From NCBI GenBank assembly GCA_965226645.1, contig CBDDDL010000004.1, positions 62,001 through 126,000 of the forward strand: DNA of 64,000 bases. Direction: 5' to 3'. The number at the start of each line of letters is the position of its first letter. Position 1 is the stretch's first letter. The notes below the pieces were generated by a model that did no database searches, was not told where the DNA came from, and was given only the letters and a program-made list of their open reading frames with translations. Source of the DNA: Poriferisodalis sp965226645 (GTDB lineage: Bacteria > Actinomycetota > Acidimicrobiia > Acidimicrobiales > Poriferisodalaceae). Positions 16,244 through 24,678 of this stretch are shown piece after piece. The position numbers and the translations under genes were made by a program.

Positions 16244-17206
16244 CTAGCTCGGGGCGCGTCGCAAGATGTGCTCGACGATCTCGGGGCCGTGAGTGAATTG
16301 CAGAAAGTGGCCGGCGTCGGGCAGCATGTCGATCGGTGCGTTCATTCGCTCAGCCCACGTGCGACCCCACTCCTCGTTGAAGCCGTCGTCCTGAGCGCCC
16401 CAGACGAAGTGCGCGGCCTTGTTCCAGTCGAGCAGCACCCGGTAGTGCAGGGCCTGCGCGGCGCCGTTGCCGCTGTCGTAGTCGCCGACGGGGATGGAGA
16501 GCGGGAACCAGCGGGCGCCGTTGAATCCCTCGTCAGGAAGGCCGCGGAAGGGCGCGGAGAATCCCGCGTACCTCAGGGCAGCTTCGCCTTCGAGGTCTGG
16601 TTCGACGCCGGCTTTGATCGCAGGAACCACATCGCGTGAGCGGACGACGCGGCCTGCCAGCAGGGGCACGAGCCCGATGCTCGGGCGCGGGTGCGCATAC
16701 CGGCCACCGGGACGCCAGGCGTCGATCCACCGCAGAAAGCTCTCGTCGTATTCAAACTCGGGGTGATGGAGCCAGGTGTTCAAGATGACGAGCCGACTGA
16801 ATCGCTCGGGCATCATCGCCGCCTGGGCGAGCCCGGTCGGGCCGCCCCAGTCCTGGCAGACCACCGTGATGTCTGAGAGATCGAGGCCGCAGATAAGCGA
16901 GGTCAGGACCTCGGTGTGCCGGGCAATCGAGTACCAGTTCGGATCGGTCGGCTTGTCGCTTCGGCCAAAGCCGAGGTGATCGGGAGCGATGCAGCGGTAT
17001 CCGGCGTCGACGAGGCCCGGGATCATCGTCCGGTAGAGGTACGCCCACGTCGGCATGCCGTGCAGCAGCAGCATGACGGGTGCGTCCCGAGGTCCCTCGT
17101 CGATGTAGTGGACGCGCAGGTCCTTCCACTGGTGGTAGCGGGGCTCGTAGTCCCAGTCGCTGAGTGCGTCGAAGTGAGCGTCGTCGGTGCGAACGAAGTC
17201 AGTCAC
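16244..17206 (-). CDS. Haloalkane dehalogenase-like alpha/beta hydrolase
   Basis: A 320-residue alpha/beta hydrolase. The oxyanion region is LLLHGMPTWAYLYR, followed by IAPDHLGFGRSDKP. The nucleophile elbow is VVCQDWGGPTG, where Asp followed by Trp is the hallmark of haloalkane dehalogenases, and the base His is in DAGHFLQF. The protein appears full length. Its TAG stop is formed by the CTAG next to IS copy 2, so the original last codons may differ slightly. The natural substrate is unknown; epoxide hydrolases of the same fold also use Asp and remain an alternative. Confidence 0.85.
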   Translation of the reverse strand: MTDFVRTDDAHFDALSDWDYEPRYHQWKDLRVHYIDEGPRDAPVMLLLHGMPTWAYLYRTMIPGLVDAGYRCIAPDHLGFGRSDKPTDPNWYSIARHTEVLTSLICGLDLSDITVVCQDWGGPTGLAQAAMMPERFSRLVILNTWLHHPEFEYDESFLRWIDAWRPGGRYAHPRPSIGLVPLLAGRVVRSRDVVPAIKAGVEPDLEGEAALRYAGFSAPFRGLPDEGFNGARWFPLSIPVGDYDSGNGAAQALHYRVLLDWNKAAHFVWGAQDDGFNEEWGRTWAERMNAPIDMLPDAGHFLQFTHGPEIVEHILRRAPS

Positions 17207-17262
17207 GGTCGTCCTCCGGTGTTTTGTCGGAACCGGCGAATGATGCCAGCTTCGGCTGCGGG

Positions 17263-17895
17263 TCAGCGCAGGTCGAGCGCCATTCGCTGTTCCATCGGGA
17301 CGCCGTAGCTGTGGGGGATAGGAGCGACGGTCTGTGCCAGCGCCTCGAACCCGAATGCCTCGTAGAACTTGACCGCTGGGTTGTCGGACAGCACGTCGAG
17401 GTGGACCACGCGGTACCCCTCATCTGTGGCGCGTTCTATGGCGTCCTTCATCAGTGCAGCGCCGATCCCTTGGCCGTGCCGGTCGGGCCGGACCGACAGC
17501 ACATGGATGTAGTACGCGCTTGAGGGGATGACGACGTTGAGGTAGCTGGCGAGGTAGGAGCGTCGGCCGATCTCCGCAAGCTCGTCGTGCGTGACCACGT
17601 CGTCGTCGAGGATGGGCTGCCACAGCGGTCGCAGGGTCTTCTTGCGACGGTCGAATTCTGGACCCGAAAACCCAATCTCGATGCCCAGCAGATCGTCGCC
17701 GTCGAGGGCGAGCACCGTCTCGTCGTAGCCATACAGCGTGCCTTCGGCGAGCCACGAGTCGCCGACCAGACGGTCGAACACCGCTCGTGAGCCAAATTGG
17801 TAGTCATAGGTCGACGATCCGGTGGCATAGGCCAACTCCACTACCTCGTCGGTGAGCTGCGCAGCCCGGTCGTGGTCGACAGTGACGATCTCCAT
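17263..17895 (-). CDS. GNAT family N-acetyltransferase
   Basis: A 210-residue protein. The C-terminal half has the GNAT acetyl-CoA site: IHVLSVRPDRHGQGIGAALM (motif A, with R/Q-x-x-G-x-G/A as RHGQGIG) followed by HLDVLSDNPAVKFYEAFGF (motif B). The N-terminal 100 residues are variable. It lies 56 bp upstream of the hydrolase on the same strand and could share its transcript. The acetyl acceptor cannot be told from the sequence. Confidence 0.88.
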   Translation of the reverse strand: MEIVTVDHDRAAQLTDEVVELAYATGSSTYDYQFGSRAVFDRLVGDSWLAEGTLYGYDETVLALDGDDLLGIEIGFSGPEFDRRKKTLRPLWQPILDDDVVTHDELAEIGRRSYLASYLNVVIPSSAYYIHVLSVRPDRHGQGIGAALMKDAIERATDEGYRVVHLDVLSDNPAVKFYEAFGFEALAQTVAPIPHSYGVPMEQRMALDLR

Positions 17896-18024
17896 CGGTG
17901 CCCCCCAAGGTTGCCCGTTGCCATCAACCCTCGACGCTAGCCCTACTCCGATTCCGGGTCAGCGGCGACGATTGCGGCCGCCGTGGCTGACCGGCCGAGG
18001 GGTAGTTTCTAGGGAAATCGCTCG

Positions 18025-18945
18025 ATGTGCGGGCGAGAGACGATGAGACGTGTTGCCATGAGCATGACCGCCACTCGTTCGCTCCGCAGGACCCCAGCCA
18101 CAGCCGGGCTTGAACCCATCCTCGAGGCGCTGCGTGACGACGGCGGCGTGATTGTCGAGGGGATGTTCGGGGCCGAGCCAATCGCCCAGATGCGTGCCGC
18201 TGCCGACGCGTTTGCCCGAGGTGTCGAGCCAGGAGGCGCGACACAAGGACTCGGCGAGGACGGCAAGCGGTTCGTCGGGGCGAACACGATCCGCTTTTCG
18301 AGCTTGGCCCGGCTGTCGCCTGCGTTCTTCGACATCCTCGACAACGAGTTGTACGCACAGATCGCCGATGCGATGCTGCTGCCGGTCTGTGGCTCGTACT
18401 GGCTGAACACCGCCCAGGTGATGTACATCGGGCCCGGGGAGCCGGAGCAGATGCTGCACCGCGACGCCAACAACTGGTGGGCGTTCGTCAAGGCGACATG
18501 GCCAAAATCCCCGGAGGTCACGGTCAGCGCCATGATCGGGCTGGATGAGGTCACCGAGGAACTCGGCGCAACCCGGGTGGTGCCGGGCAGTCATCGCCAG
18601 TCCGAACTCGCTCGCTATGAAGAGCGAGAGTCAGTGCCGGCTGAGCTGGGACCGGGCGACGCTCTCGTGTACTCGGGATATGTGCTGCACGGGGGCGGCG
18701 CGAATCTCACTGCGGATCAGTGGCGCCGGGCGATGCATGTGAGCTTTGTGGCCGGCTGGCTGACCCCTGAGGAAGCCAGTCCGTTGGACTTCGCGCTCGG
18801 CGAGCTGTCAGGGTGCAGCGAGCGTGTCCAGCGGCTGCTCGGGCACCGCTCCTATGACCCTCGCCCGTACGACGGGGGTGGCCTGTGGCTGCGTCACGTC
18901 CGTGAGATGCAGGACGTGGTGACCCAGGACGGCAGCCCAGCCTGA
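18025..18945 (+). CDS. Phytanoyl-CoA dioxygenase (PhyH) family oxygenase
   Basis: A 306-residue Fe(II)/2-oxoglutarate-dependent oxygenase. The iron motif H-x-D is in MLHRDANNWW near residue 150. The second His is in VLHGGGANLT, followed by the 2-oxoglutarate-binding Arg in WRRAMHVSF. The block LGATRVVPGSHRQ is typical of the family. Starts at 18025, 18043 and 18058 are all possible; 18043 has GCGAGAG close upstream. It is intact, unlike the PhyH and TauD fragments nearby. It ends about 43 bp from the convergent lipoprotein gene. Confidence 0.88.
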   Translation: MCGRETMRRVAMSMTATRSLRRTPATAGLEPILEALRDDGGVIVEGMFGAEPIAQMRAAADAFARGVEPGGATQGLGEDGKRFVGANTIRFSSLARLSPAFFDILDNELYAQIADAMLLPVCGSYWLNTAQVMYIGPGEPEQMLHRDANNWWAFVKATWPKSPEVTVSAMIGLDEVTEELGATRVVPGSHRQSELARYEERESVPAELGPGDALVYSGYVLHGGGANLTADQWRRAMHVSFVAGWLTPEEASPLDFALGELSGCSERVQRLLGHRSYDPRPYDGGGLWLRHVREMQDVVTQDGSPA

Positions 18946-18988
18946 GCCGATTGTCCACGGGCGACACGTGAGCCGCGATCTAGTTGGA

Positions 18989-19555
18989 CTACCCGTCGTG
19001 CTCGGCGTCTCCCTCGGTGCCGTGCTCGTCGCTGCCCGATTCGGGATGAGCGCTCCAGTTGTCGAATTCCTCACCGTCTGCTGGGAGGGTGATCTCGGCT
19101 GACTCGCCGGGTTGCAGGTCACCAGGGGTAGTGGGCCCGAGTTCGACACCGTTGGACAGGTGGACTTCGACGCGGACCTGGTCGAGCACGGTGTCAGATG
19201 TGTTGGTGACGTTCCCGACGAAGGCATCTTGGTCGGCGTCGTAGCGAAGGACGAGTCGGGCGCCTTTCCGGCTCTCGTCGTACGACTCGTCCTTGGTGTA
19301 TTGCGTGCCGGATTCCTCGTCGCCCTCAGCACCCTCGGCGCCGCCGGAGTGTTCGCCCGAGGACTCTTCGCCCCCATGCTCGCCGGCGGATTCACCGTCA
19401 CCGTGTTCACCCGAGGACTCCTCCCCGCTGTGCTCGCCGGAGGATTCGCCGCCGCGGTGTTCGCCTTCGGATTCGTTGTCGTCTCCGCAGGCGGCGAGCA
19501 GCAGGCCCAAGCACAGGGCCAGTGCGGCGAAGAGAGAGCATTTGCGATTGGTCAT
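18989..19555 (-). CDS. Lipoprotein with His/Glu/Ser/Gly repeats and FxLYD-like domain
   Basis: A 188-residue lipoprotein. The signal peptide ends in a lipobox LLAACG with Cys23 as lipidated residue. Residues 27-85 are low-complexity repeats of the type SGEHSGEES, with six EH pairs, which could bind metal ions or act as a flexible tether. The C-terminal part (ARLVLRYDADQDAFVGNVTN, then VRVEVHLSNG and LQPGESAEI) resembles FxLYD-type extracellular beta domains. The ATG follows AAGGAG by ten bases. It is divergent from the two-component genes, with about 150 bp between starts, so it is a likely target of that system. Confidence 0.8.
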   Translation of the reverse strand: MTNRKCSLFAALALCLGLLLAACGDDNESEGEHRGGESSGEHSGEESSGEHGDGESAGEHGGEESSGEHSGGAEGAEGDEESGTQYTKDESYDESRKGARLVLRYDADQDAFVGNVTNTSDTVLDQVRVEVHLSNGVELGPTTPGDLQPGESAEITLPADGEEFDNWSAHPESGSDEHGTEGDAEHDG

Positions 19556-19651
19556 GAGTGAAGGGCTCCTTGGTTTCGATCGCCCAAGGCGACCTCGTCG
19601 AGACGCATGGTCGCTCCCGAACACTGAGAGACCGGTAAGAACGATCGCCTG

Positions 19652-19680
19652 TCTTCTCAGTCTTCTCTCAGCTTCCTCTA
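19652..19680. promoter_or_regulatory. Direct repeats in the lipoprotein/response-regulator promoter region
   Basis: TCTTCT occurs at 19652 and 19661, and a third copy-like CTTCCTCT at 19672, giving spacings of 9-11 bp. OmpR-family regulators typically bind direct repeats about one helical turn apart. An ACTGAGAG element at 19622 is complementary to CTCTCAG at 19665. The site lies between the divergent lipoprotein and response-regulator genes, so autoregulation is plausible but unproven. Confidence 0.4.
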
Positions 19681-19705
19681 GGCATACCTCGGCCAAGATG
19701 GACAC

Positions 19706-20383
19706 GTGCGCGTGCTGCTGGTCGAGGACGAAGTCAACTTGGCGGAAGTGATTCGCGACGGTCTGGCAGAGCACGGAATGAATGCAGACGTCGAGCATGA
19801 TGGCCCTGCGGGCCTGTGGCGGGCTCGTGAAGGCAGCTACGACGTGATCGTGCTGGACATCATGCTGCCGGGCCTCAACGGCTATCTGATCTGCCGGACA
19901 CTGCGGGAAGAAGGCGACTGGACACCGATCCTGATGCTGACCGCGAAAGACGGCGAGTGGGACGAAGCCGAGGCGCTCGACACTGGTGCAGACGATTTTC
20001 TGACGAAGCCGTTCTCGTTCGTCGTGCTGCTGGCCCGTCTGCGTGCTCTCGCCCGCCGGCCGCCGACTCCCCGGCCAGCAGTGCTCGAGGTGGGGGACCT
20101 GGTGTTCGATCCAGCGGCTGTCACAGTTCGGCGTCAGGGGCATGAGATCACCCTGAGCCGGACCGAGCTGGGAGTGCTGGAAGTGTTGATGCGTGCCGGC
20201 GGGGCACCCGTATCGAAACGGGAGATCTTCGCCAGGGTCTGGGGATTCGACACCGACGTGGACCCCAAGATCGTCGAGGTGTACATCGGTTACCTGCGCC
20301 GCAAACTCGACGAGCCCTTCGGAGTCAGGACGATCACCAACCAGCGCGGCGTCGGCTATCGGATAGTCGAGCCGGCGACGTGA
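19706..20383 (+). CDS. OmpR-family response regulator
   Basis: A 225-residue two-domain regulator. The receiver domain has the acidic pocket in VEDE (7-9), the phosphorylated Asp51 in VLDIMLPG, Thr79 and Lys101 (TKPF). The C-terminal winged helix runs from about residue 130 to 222 (LSRTELGVLEVLMR, VYIGYLRRKLD, ITNQRGVGYRI). Translation starts at a GTG. Its stop overlaps the kinase start by 4 bp (GTGA), so the pair is co-translated. It lies divergent from a His/Glu-rich lipoprotein. Confidence 0.95.
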   Translation: MRVLLVEDEVNLAEVIRDGLAEHGMNADVEHDGPAGLWRAREGSYDVIVLDIMLPGLNGYLICRTLREEGDWTPILMLTAKDGEWDEAEALDTGADDFLTKPFSFVVLLARLRALARRPPTPRPAVLEVGDLVFDPAAVTVRRQGHEITLSRTELGVLEVLMRAGGAPVSKREIFARVWGFDTDVDPKIVEVYIGYLRRKLDEPFGVRTITNQRGVGYRIVEPAT

Positions 20384-21723
20384 GGCTCCCGAGGCTCGGT
20401 TCTGTCCAGTTTCGGACCACGCTGGCGGCAACGGTGGCGACCGCGCTCGTACTGGTGACGGCCTCGATCGTGATCGTGCAGCTCGTGGAGCGGAACCTTG
20501 CCAACAATGCGCGGGCTGCACTGGGCGATGCACTGGAGTCGGCTTCGCATGCGGCCACTGGCGAAGGGTCCAGCGAAAGCGACGACGCAGAGGGTGCCGA
20601 AGGCGGTGCAGCCCACGAGGACGGCGCTCGCATCGCCGAGCGGGACGCCGATGGCTCTACTGGCGACCCAGAACACGCTTCAAACAGCGATCTGCGAAAC
20701 GAGCAACTTGCTGAGGCATCGATCCGAGAGGTTCGCGACGGTGTTGACGCCGTGGCAGATGCGCTGAAGATCATCGTGCCGGTTGTCGTGCTGCTCCTCG
20801 GCGCCGCGATCTGGATCGCTGTCGGGAGGACGTTGCGACCCGTGCGCGACATCTCCCGTCGTGTCGCAGCGATCAGCGGGTCGACGCTTGATGAACGAGT
20901 ACCGGAACCCAGCGGCGACGACGAGATAGCAGAGCTGGCTGGATTGATGAACGAGATGCTGGACCGGCTCGAGTCCGCCTCGGAACGCCAGCGAGCGTTC
21001 GTGGCAGACGCCAGTCACGAACTCAAGTCACCACTGGCGACCATCGTCGCCGTGTCGGAGATTGCCCAGATCAGCAACGATCCTCAGCGACTGGCTGCGT
21101 TGGCCCCGAAGATCGAGACCGAGGCCCGCCGAATGCAGGGTCTGGCGGCAGATTTGCTGGACTTGGCTCGGCTCGATGCACAGCGCGATGATCAGGAATT
21201 CTCGATTGTCGATCTCTCGGCGGTGTGCCAGGAGGTCGCTCGCCGGCTGGACGATGCCGGTATCGACGTCACTGTCTTCTCCAATGGCTCCGCTCCGGCA
21301 CTTGGCACCGGCACGCAGATCGAACGTGCGGTGTTCAACGTGGTGGAGAACGCCGTTTGCCACGCCGTGAGTCAGGTGCAGATCACCACGATGAGCTCCG
21401 CGGACGCCGTGCGGGTCGTCGTTGAGGATGACGGGACAGGCATCGCCGCAGCCGACCGAGAGCGGGTGTTTGACCGGTTCGTACGTCTCGACGAGTCCCG
21501 GCAGCGTGACTCCGGCGGCGCCGGTATCGGTCTGTCGTTGGTCAAGGCAATCGTCGATCGGCATTCCGGAACGGTCGAGATCGGCGAATCGGCTGCTCTG
21601 GGCGGTGCTGCGGTGGTGGTTGAACTACCACGCGGCGCAGCGGATTCGCGGACTCCCCGAATGCGTTCGCAATTCAGAGTTCCGCCAGCGGAGCGGCCCC
21701 CACGAGTAGTTCGACGGCGCTGA
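20380..21723 (+). CDS. HAMP-domain sensor histidine kinase
   Basis: A 447-residue membrane kinase. Transmembrane segments lie at about 13-35 and 129-149. The roughly 90-residue outer domain between them is acidic and rich in His, Asp and Gly, echoing the neighbouring lipoprotein. HAMP follows (GRTLRPVRDISRRV), then the phospho-acceptor His213 in DASHELKSPL. The ATPase boxes are NVVENAVCHA (N), DDGTGI (G1) and GGAGIGLSLV (G2). The last about 16 codons overlap the convergent ATPase gene by 50 bp. The signal is unknown; a metal or cationic envelope stress would fit the outer domain. Confidence 0.94.
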   Translation: MRLPRLGSVQFRTTLAATVATALVLVTASIVIVQLVERNLANNARAALGDALESASHAATGEGSSESDDAEGAEGGAAHEDGARIAERDADGSTGDPEHASNSDLRNEQLAEASIREVRDGVDAVADALKIIVPVVVLLLGAAIWIAVGRTLRPVRDISRRVAAISGSTLDERVPEPSGDDEIAELAGLMNEMLDRLESASERQRAFVADASHELKSPLATIVAVSEIAQISNDPQRLAALAPKIETEARRMQGLAADLLDLARLDAQRDDQEFSIVDLSAVCQEVARRLDDAGIDVTVFSNGSAPALGTGTQIERAVFNVVENAVCHAVSQVQITTMSSADAVRVVVEDDGTGIAAADRERVFDRFVRLDESRQRDSGGAGIGLSLVKAIVDRHSGTVEIGESAALGGAAVVVELPRGAADSRTPRMRSQFRVPPAERPPRVVRRR

Positions 21724-22870
21724 CCGCAGTGATCCGGTCAGCGAGAGCGAAACGATGCGCACCAGCATGGACGACGACGAGATGGTCAAGTGCAAGATCG
21801 GTCAAGGCGCTGTGCATCGACTTCGTTGTTGCGGGTCGATCAGTGCGTTTGATCTCGAATCCAATGACACGCCCGTCAATTTCGAGCCGCAGGTCGAGCT
21901 CGGCCCCTCCGTGGGTCGACCAGAACGTCGCCCCAGTGCTGCCATAGCGCATGAGGAGTTGTTCGAGCACCATTCCTTCCCAGCTCGCTCCGAGTTTGGG
22001 GTGGTGCTCGAGTTCGAGCCGGCTGTTGATTCCGAGCAGGCGATGTAGGAGGCCGCTGTCGCGGATGTAGATCCGCGGCGCCTTTACCTGCCGCTTGGAG
22101 ATGTTCGCAAACCACGCCGGAAGCTGGCGGACAATGAGAGCGTCGGTCAGTGCGTCGGCCATTCGGCGCACCGTTGCCTCAGACGTGTCGATCGACCGGG
22201 CGATCGCTGCGCCGTTCCATGTCTGGCCGTGATAATGGGCGAGCATCGTCCAGAATCGCCGCATCGTCGCCGCTGGGAATCGAAAGCCGAGACCGGCCAA
22301 ATCCCGCTCCAGGAAGGTTGCGACGTAGTCATCGCGCCAGGCGTTCGATGTCTGATCGTCGTCGGCAAGAAACGACTCCGGCAGTCCGCCGCGAAGCCAC
22401 AGGTCGTCGAGCCGTTCTGGTCCGACATCACTCAGCCGAAATCCGGATAGCTCAACAAATGTCACTCGTCCGGCCAGCGATTCCGAGCCGAGGCCCGTCA
22501 AGTCCGGCGATGCGCTGCCGAGCACCACGAATCGCCCTGGTCGGCGGTTCTCATCCACGAGGACCCGCAGGGAGGTGAACAGCTCGGGCATGCGCTGAGC
22601 CTCGTCGATGACAATGGTCGTGCCGTTATCGCGCAATGCGAGCATCGGTTCGGCCAGCCGCGCCAGGTCGCGGTAGTCCTCCAGATCGAACACCGACGAT
22701 GGTGACGGCTCGACGACACGCCTCACGAGCGTTGACTTGCCAGCTTGTCGTGGCCCCGTCAACAGCGTCACGGGTGCGCGTGACATCGCCGAACGGAGCA
22801 CCTGCTCGTCCGCCGGTCGTTCGACGAATCTCCTTCCGACGGCCTTCGCCGGTCCCGTCTCGTCTGCCAT
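21674..22870 (-). CDS. AAA-family ATPase with DUF4143 domain
   Basis: A 398-residue protein from the ATG at 22870 (an in-frame start at 22906 also exists). The Walker A motif is LLTGPRQAGKSTLVRR, Walker B is TIVIDEAQRMPEL, and a sensor-like GSASPDLTG follows. The C-terminal DUF4143 part includes KAPRIYIRDSGLLHRLLGI, GASWEGMVLEQLL and the nuclease-like GAELDLRLEIDGRVIGFEIK. Such proteins are widespread in bacteria and archaea, often near toxin-antitoxin genes, with unclear cellular function. A DUF5615-type pair lies directly upstream in divergent orientation. Confidence 0.9.
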   Translation of the reverse strand: MADETGPAKAVGRRFVERPADEQVLRSAMSRAPVTLLTGPRQAGKSTLVRRVVEPSPSSVFDLEDYRDLARLAEPMLALRDNGTTIVIDEAQRMPELFTSLRVLVDENRRPGRFVVLGSASPDLTGLGSESLAGRVTFVELSGFRLSDVGPERLDDLWLRGGLPESFLADDDQTSNAWRDDYVATFLERDLAGLGFRFPAATMRRFWTMLAHYHGQTWNGAAIARSIDTSEATVRRMADALTDALIVRQLPAWFANISKRQVKAPRIYIRDSGLLHRLLGINSRLELEHHPKLGASWEGMVLEQLLMRYGSTGATFWSTHGGAELDLRLEIDGRVIGFEIKRTDRPATTKSMHSALTDLALDHLVVVHAGAHRFALADRITAVSAVELLVGAAPLAEL

Positions 22871-22999
22871 GAATGCCACAGTATCCTTGAAAAACAAGAA
22901 TTCCAAGAGGTTATTTCATGGATATGTAGGCGCAGGCATCGCCGATGCGAAAGGTTCGTGCATCGGCCGGCAGAATCGTTCGACCAAATCTGCGGAGCG

Positions 23000-23446
23000 G
23001 TGATAACTGACTACAATGTCACCATCACCGTGCTCTCGATCCGGTTCCGACGTCCAGGCGCTTACGACCGGCTGAAGCGTCGTGCGCACCAGAGTGCAGA
23101 ATCGATTTCCGCGGTGGGCGAGCGTCTGATCGACGAGGGTCTGCGCATGGAAGCCCATCCCGGAGTCTGTTTCCGCGATGGTCCGAGCGGTCGCCGTGCC
23201 GGATTGGCTTGCGGGCCTGACGTGTGGGAGGTCGTTGGACTGCTGCGTGGCCTTCGAGGCAGCGTCGAGGAACGCGCTGCATCGGCAGCGGCTCAGATGG
23301 GGCTCACCTCCGCGCAAGTCCGCACCGCCGGTCGCTACTACGCCGAGTTCACCGATGAGATCGACTCCGAGCTGACTCGCAATGACGAGGCGGCCGAGCG
23401 CGAGATGGCAGCTTGGGAACGCGAACGCCAACTGCTGTCGGGGTGA
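23000..23446 (+). CDS. Antitoxin-like partner of a DUF5615/PIN-like toxin
   Basis: About 148 residues from a GTG at 23000; the exact start is uncertain and a later GTG at 23030 is possible. The N-terminal half (SIRFRRPGAYDRLKRRA) is basic, and the C-terminal half (HPGVCFRDGPSGRRAGL, GPDVWEVVGLLRG, TSAQVRTAGRYYAEFTDEID) matches the layout of DUF433-like antitoxins that precede DUF5615 toxins. Its stop overlaps the toxin start as GTGA, the usual coupling in toxin-antitoxin pairs. The assignment rests mainly on the partner and on this recalled pattern. Confidence 0.65.
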   Translation: MITDYNVTITVLSIRFRRPGAYDRLKRRAHQSAESISAVGERLIDEGLRMEAHPGVCFRDGPSGRRAGLACGPDVWEVVGLLRGLRGSVEERAASAAAQMGLTSAQVRTAGRYYAEFTDEIDSELTRNDEAAEREMAAWERERQLLSG

Positions 23447-23823
23447 GGCTTCTGCTTGACGAGATGCACTCGCCCGCCGTTGCGGTCGAGCTGCGGCGAC
23501 TCGGCCACGACGTTGTTGCGGTAAAGGAAGTCGCTGAACTGATCGGGCTTCCGGATGCAGAACTGCTTCGTGCTGCAACCTCGGATCGACGAGCCGTCGT
23601 TACCGAGAACATCAAGGACTTCGCGGCGCTCCACAAGGCGATCGTTGCTGCTGGGCAAAGGCATTCGGGACTGGTGTTCACCCACTCTGGCCGGTTTCCT
23701 CGTTGGGCTGGCGATCATGTTCCGACCTTGATCGACGCCCTCGGCCAGTTTCTCGCCGAGCAAGCCAGCGCTCTCGATGACGTGGAGTCGCTCGTGTGGT
23801 GGCTCGAACGAGCTCAGCGTTGA
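23443..23823 (+). CDS. DUF5615 family PIN-like toxin
   Basis: A 126-residue protein starting at a GTG that overlaps the upstream stop. The N-terminus VRLLLDEMHSPAVAVELRRLGHDVV and the central VVTENIKDFAAL correspond to the two acidic strands of the DUF5615/Mut7-C PIN-like fold, where the family usually shows L-L-D-E and V-V-T-x-D-x-D-F. Here Glu-Asn replaces part of the second motif. Predicted role: RNase toxin neutralised by the preceding protein. Confidence 0.75.
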   Translation: MRLLLDEMHSPAVAVELRRLGHDVVAVKEVAELIGLPDAELLRAATSDRRAVVTENIKDFAALHKAIVAAGQRHSGLVFTHSGRFPRWAGDHVPTLIDALGQFLAEQASALDDVESLVWWLERAQR

Positions 23824-23877
23824 GATCCCCGATAGGCCGCCGCTCGCCAATGCCGTTGGCATGCTGTGCCGGTGACG

Positions 23878-24428
23878 ATGCCGTCGTTGAGGTTCGTGGC
23901 GAAGGCGCTGTCGACCGAAGGAGTGCCCCCGAGCGAGTTTGCCCGGACCATGGCGCCGCATCCGCTGATGTACCAGGAACTGCCGCACGATCCTGAGTAC
24001 CAGCTGTACAACAACCGGCTGACGCCGGTGCGCTTCGCCGACGTGACGGCCGACGAGATGTACTGGAAGGTGCGCCGCGAGGTGATCCTGCGGCACACGG
24101 GCGAGATGCCGATTGAGTTCGTCGGCCCCGATGCTGAGCGGCTGGCCAACCGTGTGTTCCCGCGGGACGTGTCCAAAGTGCGGGTCGGGCGGTGCAGCTA
24201 CCAATTCGCCTGCTACCACGACGGCGGCATGATCAACGACGGCGTCATGCTGCGACTGGCCGCAGACCGCTTCTGGACAACCCCGGCGACGGACCGGGCA
24301 CTCAGCTCGATGTGGAGTCCTACGACGGCACCATGCTGCGGGGCGAATTGTGCACGCTGCCGATGTACGACCCCGACCGCCTCATCCCACGAGGCCGCCT
24401 CATCGACATCCCCGAACGAACCAAATAG
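23878..24428 (+). pseudogene. GcvT-like aminomethyltransferase/demethylase gene with large internal deletion
   Basis: The first about 115 codons look like the N-terminal folate-binding part of a GcvT-family protein (ADVTADEMYWKVRREVILRH, ERLANRVFPRDVSKV, CYHDGGMINDGVMLRLAADRFW). Directly after DRFW the sequence jumps into another frame with a C-terminal-like piece (GPGTQLDVESYDGTMLRG, LCTLPMYDPDRL, ending IPERTK and TAG). A normal member is about 370-450 residues, so about 200 codons are missing. DMSP or dimethylglycine demethylases are possible original functions. Confidence 0.75.
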
Positions 24429-24498
24429 CTATTACTGGCCGATAAGTCGGTTCCCACCATTCGGACGTGCCCTGTACTCGCTCCTAGGCTCTGCCGTG

Positions 24499-24675
24499 AT
24501 GCCGACTGTTTCTTCTGAGCCAAGTCAAGAGGACAATGAACGCCGTCGACGCGTCGAAGCTACCGCTAGTGAGCTGCGCTCGATCGGGAGGCGCTGTGCC
24601 GCACTCGTTGGAGACGGTCCGCCGTCGGTCGAGCATGGGGAAGTGCTCTACGACGAGTACGGACTGCCCAAGTGA
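24499..24675 (+). CDS. Small hypothetical protein, antitoxin-like C-terminus
   Basis: A 58-residue frame between the broken GcvT gene and the methyltransferase. It is charged and helical (ERRRRVEATASELRSIG) and ends HGEVLYDEYGLPK, an ending I associate with small VapB-type antitoxins (Y-D-E-x-G-L-P). No toxin gene follows, so it would be an orphan. Coding status is moderately supported by the recognisable ending and codon use. Confidence 0.42.
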   Translation: MPTVSSEPSQEDNERRRRVEATASELRSIGRRCAALVGDGPPSVEHGEVLYDEYGLPK

Positions 24676-24678
24676 TCT

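Noticed and set aside
14777..16260. Simple insertion of IS copy 2 into one continuous PhyH gene
   Set aside because: Joining the left and right flanks over one CTAG gives no PhyH H-x-D sequence; the right flank is the end of a convergent hydrolase gene.
19112..19561. Hydrophobic 149-residue plus-strand frame opposite the lipoprotein
   Set aside because: Its apparent membrane character comes from reading the repetitive lipoprotein gene backwards. The minus-strand frame has a signal peptide, lipobox and ribosome site.
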